Notes under the pieces: generated by a model | Told to the model about the DNA's origin: nothing | The model's input: only the letters and a program-made list of their open reading frames with translations | Databases searched by the model: none | Source of the DNA: Aliirhizobium wenxiniae | Lineage (GTDB): Bacteria; Pseudomonadota; Alphaproteobacteria; Rhizobiales; Rhizobiaceae | Length of the DNA stretch: 64,000 nt | Direction: 5' to 3' | Assembly: GCF_014201355.1 (NCBI RefSeq) | Contig: NZ_JACHEG010000002.1 | Span: 1,178,001-1,242,000, forward strand | Made by a program: the position numbers and the translations under genes | Shown here: in pieces, positions 63,028-64,000 of the stretch | How the letters are laid out: each line of letters begins with the position of its first letter | How positions within the stretch are numbered: the stretch's first letter is position 1

Positions 63028-64000
63028 CAGTGCTTTTCGATCGCGCCCTTCAGAAGGGTATCGAGCTGAGCATCCGTGACCTCGACCTGATAGAAGAGCT
63101 TGAAGAATTTCTGCACATCCGCCTTCAGGTCCACGTCAAAGGTTTTGGGATAAAGCAGCGCTTCCAGCCAGCGGATGCCGATCAGGCGATTGATGCCGGG
63201 GGGCGAGTCGAACCAGCCGAAGGGAAGCGATGGTGCGGCAAACACCTTGCCATTTTTGACCGCCGCAACGCTTGCCCAGGATGGATCGTTCTTTACCGCG
63301 GAAATGAATTTCGGGCTGGCACCGAGGATGATTTCCGGGTTCCAGCCGAGCACCTGCTCCAGCGAGACATTGGTGAGCCCGCCCTTGCCGGCAGCGGCCG
63401 CGACATTGGTGGCGCCGGCAGCTTCGAGGATCTCGAGGTTGATCGAGCCGGAAAGCCCCGTCTCCAGCCCTTCCGGGCCACGGCCATAATAGACCTTCGG
63501 CCGTTCGCCGGCCGGCACTTTGGCAAGCCCCTCGCCCAGATCCTTCAGCGTGGTTTCGGCATAGGCCGCAAGCTCTTCTGCACGCGGCGTAACGCCGAGC
63601 AGCTCTCCGACCTGGCGCAGTGTTTTTGCCGAATTCGCAAAACTGCCGTCAATCAACACGTAGGAAATACCGGTCTGCTGCTGCACCTTGTCGGCCAGCG
63701 AAATATAGGTCGGGTTGACGGAGCCGACATCGATGATGAGATCGGGTTTTGCCGCGATGACCGCCTCCATATTGGCGGTGCCGCCCTGGCCCGTCAGTCG
63801 ACCATAGGTCGGCAGATCACGGACGGAGGGGAGCAGGAACTGCTTTTCCTCACCGCTCGGTTCGCGCACCCAGCCGGTCAGCTTTTCGGGCGCGAGCACA
63901 TAAACAAGAACGGAAGCCGGAGGACCGGCAGTCAGGACACGGGTGACATTGTCCGGAATCTCGACAGTGCGGCCACCCGCGTCGGTAAATGGCCGCGCCC
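63027..64000 (-). CDS. ABC transporter periplasmic substrate-binding protein (FecB/BtuF family), N-terminus cut off
   Basis: About 323 residues of a class III binding protein. The signal peptide lies beyond the right edge, since the frame stays open to the window end (DAGGRTVEIPDNVTRVLTAG is readable there). The TroA-like core has GGTANMEAVIAAKPDLIID and the second-lobe GWNPEIILGASPKF. Family members bind Fe-siderophores, heme or B12; some relatives, such as H. influenzae MolA, bind molybdate. No ligand can be assigned. It begins the four-gene transporter-trmO unit. Confidence 0.9.
   Translation of the reverse strand, partial: ARPFTDAGGRTVEIPDNVTRVLTAGPPASVLVYVLAPEKLTGWVREPSGEEKQFLLPSVRDLPTYGRLTGQGGTANMEAVIAAKPDLIIDVGSVNPTYISLADKVQQQTGISYVLIDGSFANSAKTLRQVGELLGVTPRAEELAAYAETTLKDLGEGLAKVPAGERPKVYYGRGPEGLETGLSGSINLEILEAAGATNVAAAAGKGGLTNVSLEQVLGWNPEIILGASPKFISAVKNDPSWASVAAVKNGKVFAAPSLPFGWFDSPPGINRLIGIRWLEALLYPKTFDVDLKADVQKFFKLFYQVEVTDAQLDTLLKGAIEKH

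Noticed and set aside
1-64000. CRISPR arrays, rRNA or tRNA genes, insertion sequences, prophage
   Set aside because: No regularly spaced repeats, transposase or phage proteins were seen, and no tRNA or rRNA sequence was recognised. tRNA detection by eye is limited; a covariance-model scan would settle it.

Overview
The window looks like a stretch of a Rhizobiaceae (alphaproteobacterial) main chromosome, in the Rhizobium/Agrobacterium/Sinorhizobium relatives. The grounds are high GC, gene content and gene order. Examples are miaB-olsA-fur-rimI-tsaB-nfuA, murJ-glnD-mutS-tme-olsB, lptC-lptA-lptB-rpoN-hpf-ptsN, rph-rdgB-hemW next to hrcA-grpE, and dnaA-rpsT-echA-mutM facing ubiE-ubiB. Gene names rest on protein motifs and on remembered rhizobial order; no database search was possible.

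Layout. 1-6.0 kb (minus strand): an operon-like run from nfuA through tsaB, rimI, fur and olsA to a cut-off miaB, preceded by a universal stress protein, trpS and a glyoxalase-fold protein. 6.4-15.5 kb: a secreted M15 peptidase, murJ-glnD, a membrane-anchored AraC regulator, a MYG1-family protein, a Gre-family factor and a GYF-RDD membrane protein split by a one-base frameshift. 15.7-22.4 kb: mutS, the malic enzyme tme, a Phd/PIN toxin-antitoxin pair with its operator, and olsB. 22.5-28.7 kb: a soluble hybrid histidine kinase, lspA, two RNA-methyltransferase-like genes, lapA-like, ihfB and sppA. 28.9-33.9 kb: LPS transport genes with rpoN, hpf and ptsN. 34-40.8 kb: hemW-rdgB-VOC-rph, hrcA-grpE, a small unknown gene, a methyltransferase and a LysE exporter. 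41-48 kb: dnaA with an unusually long upstream region rich in GANTC sites, rpsT, echA, mutM, ubiE and ubiB. 48.1-54.7 kb is the most accessory-looking part: a histidine-ammonia-lyase-family protein without its cofactor-forming triad, a four-helix membrane/coiled-coil protein overlapping a periplasmic ClpP-like protein, then an MFS/LysR pair. 55-64 kb: coaBC, a glutamine amidotransferase, otsB-otsA, a single-domain Mop/TOBE protein, and an iron-type ABC transporter translationally coupled to trmO.

How the genes fit together. Several act on tRNA position 37 (tsaB, miaB, trmO). OlsA and OlsB are the two acyltransferases that make ornithine lipids. LptABC, MurJ, LspA, SppA and the lapA-like gene serve envelope assembly. 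GlnD, RpoN and PtsN tie nitrogen status to transcription. MutS, MutM and RdgB protect the genome from mutation. HrcA and GrpE belong to the heat-shock response. Most genes are ordinary housekeeping genes. The strongest oddities are the MIO-less lyase with its neighbouring membrane/protease pair, the GYF-RDD frameshift, and the GANTC cluster upstream of dnaA.
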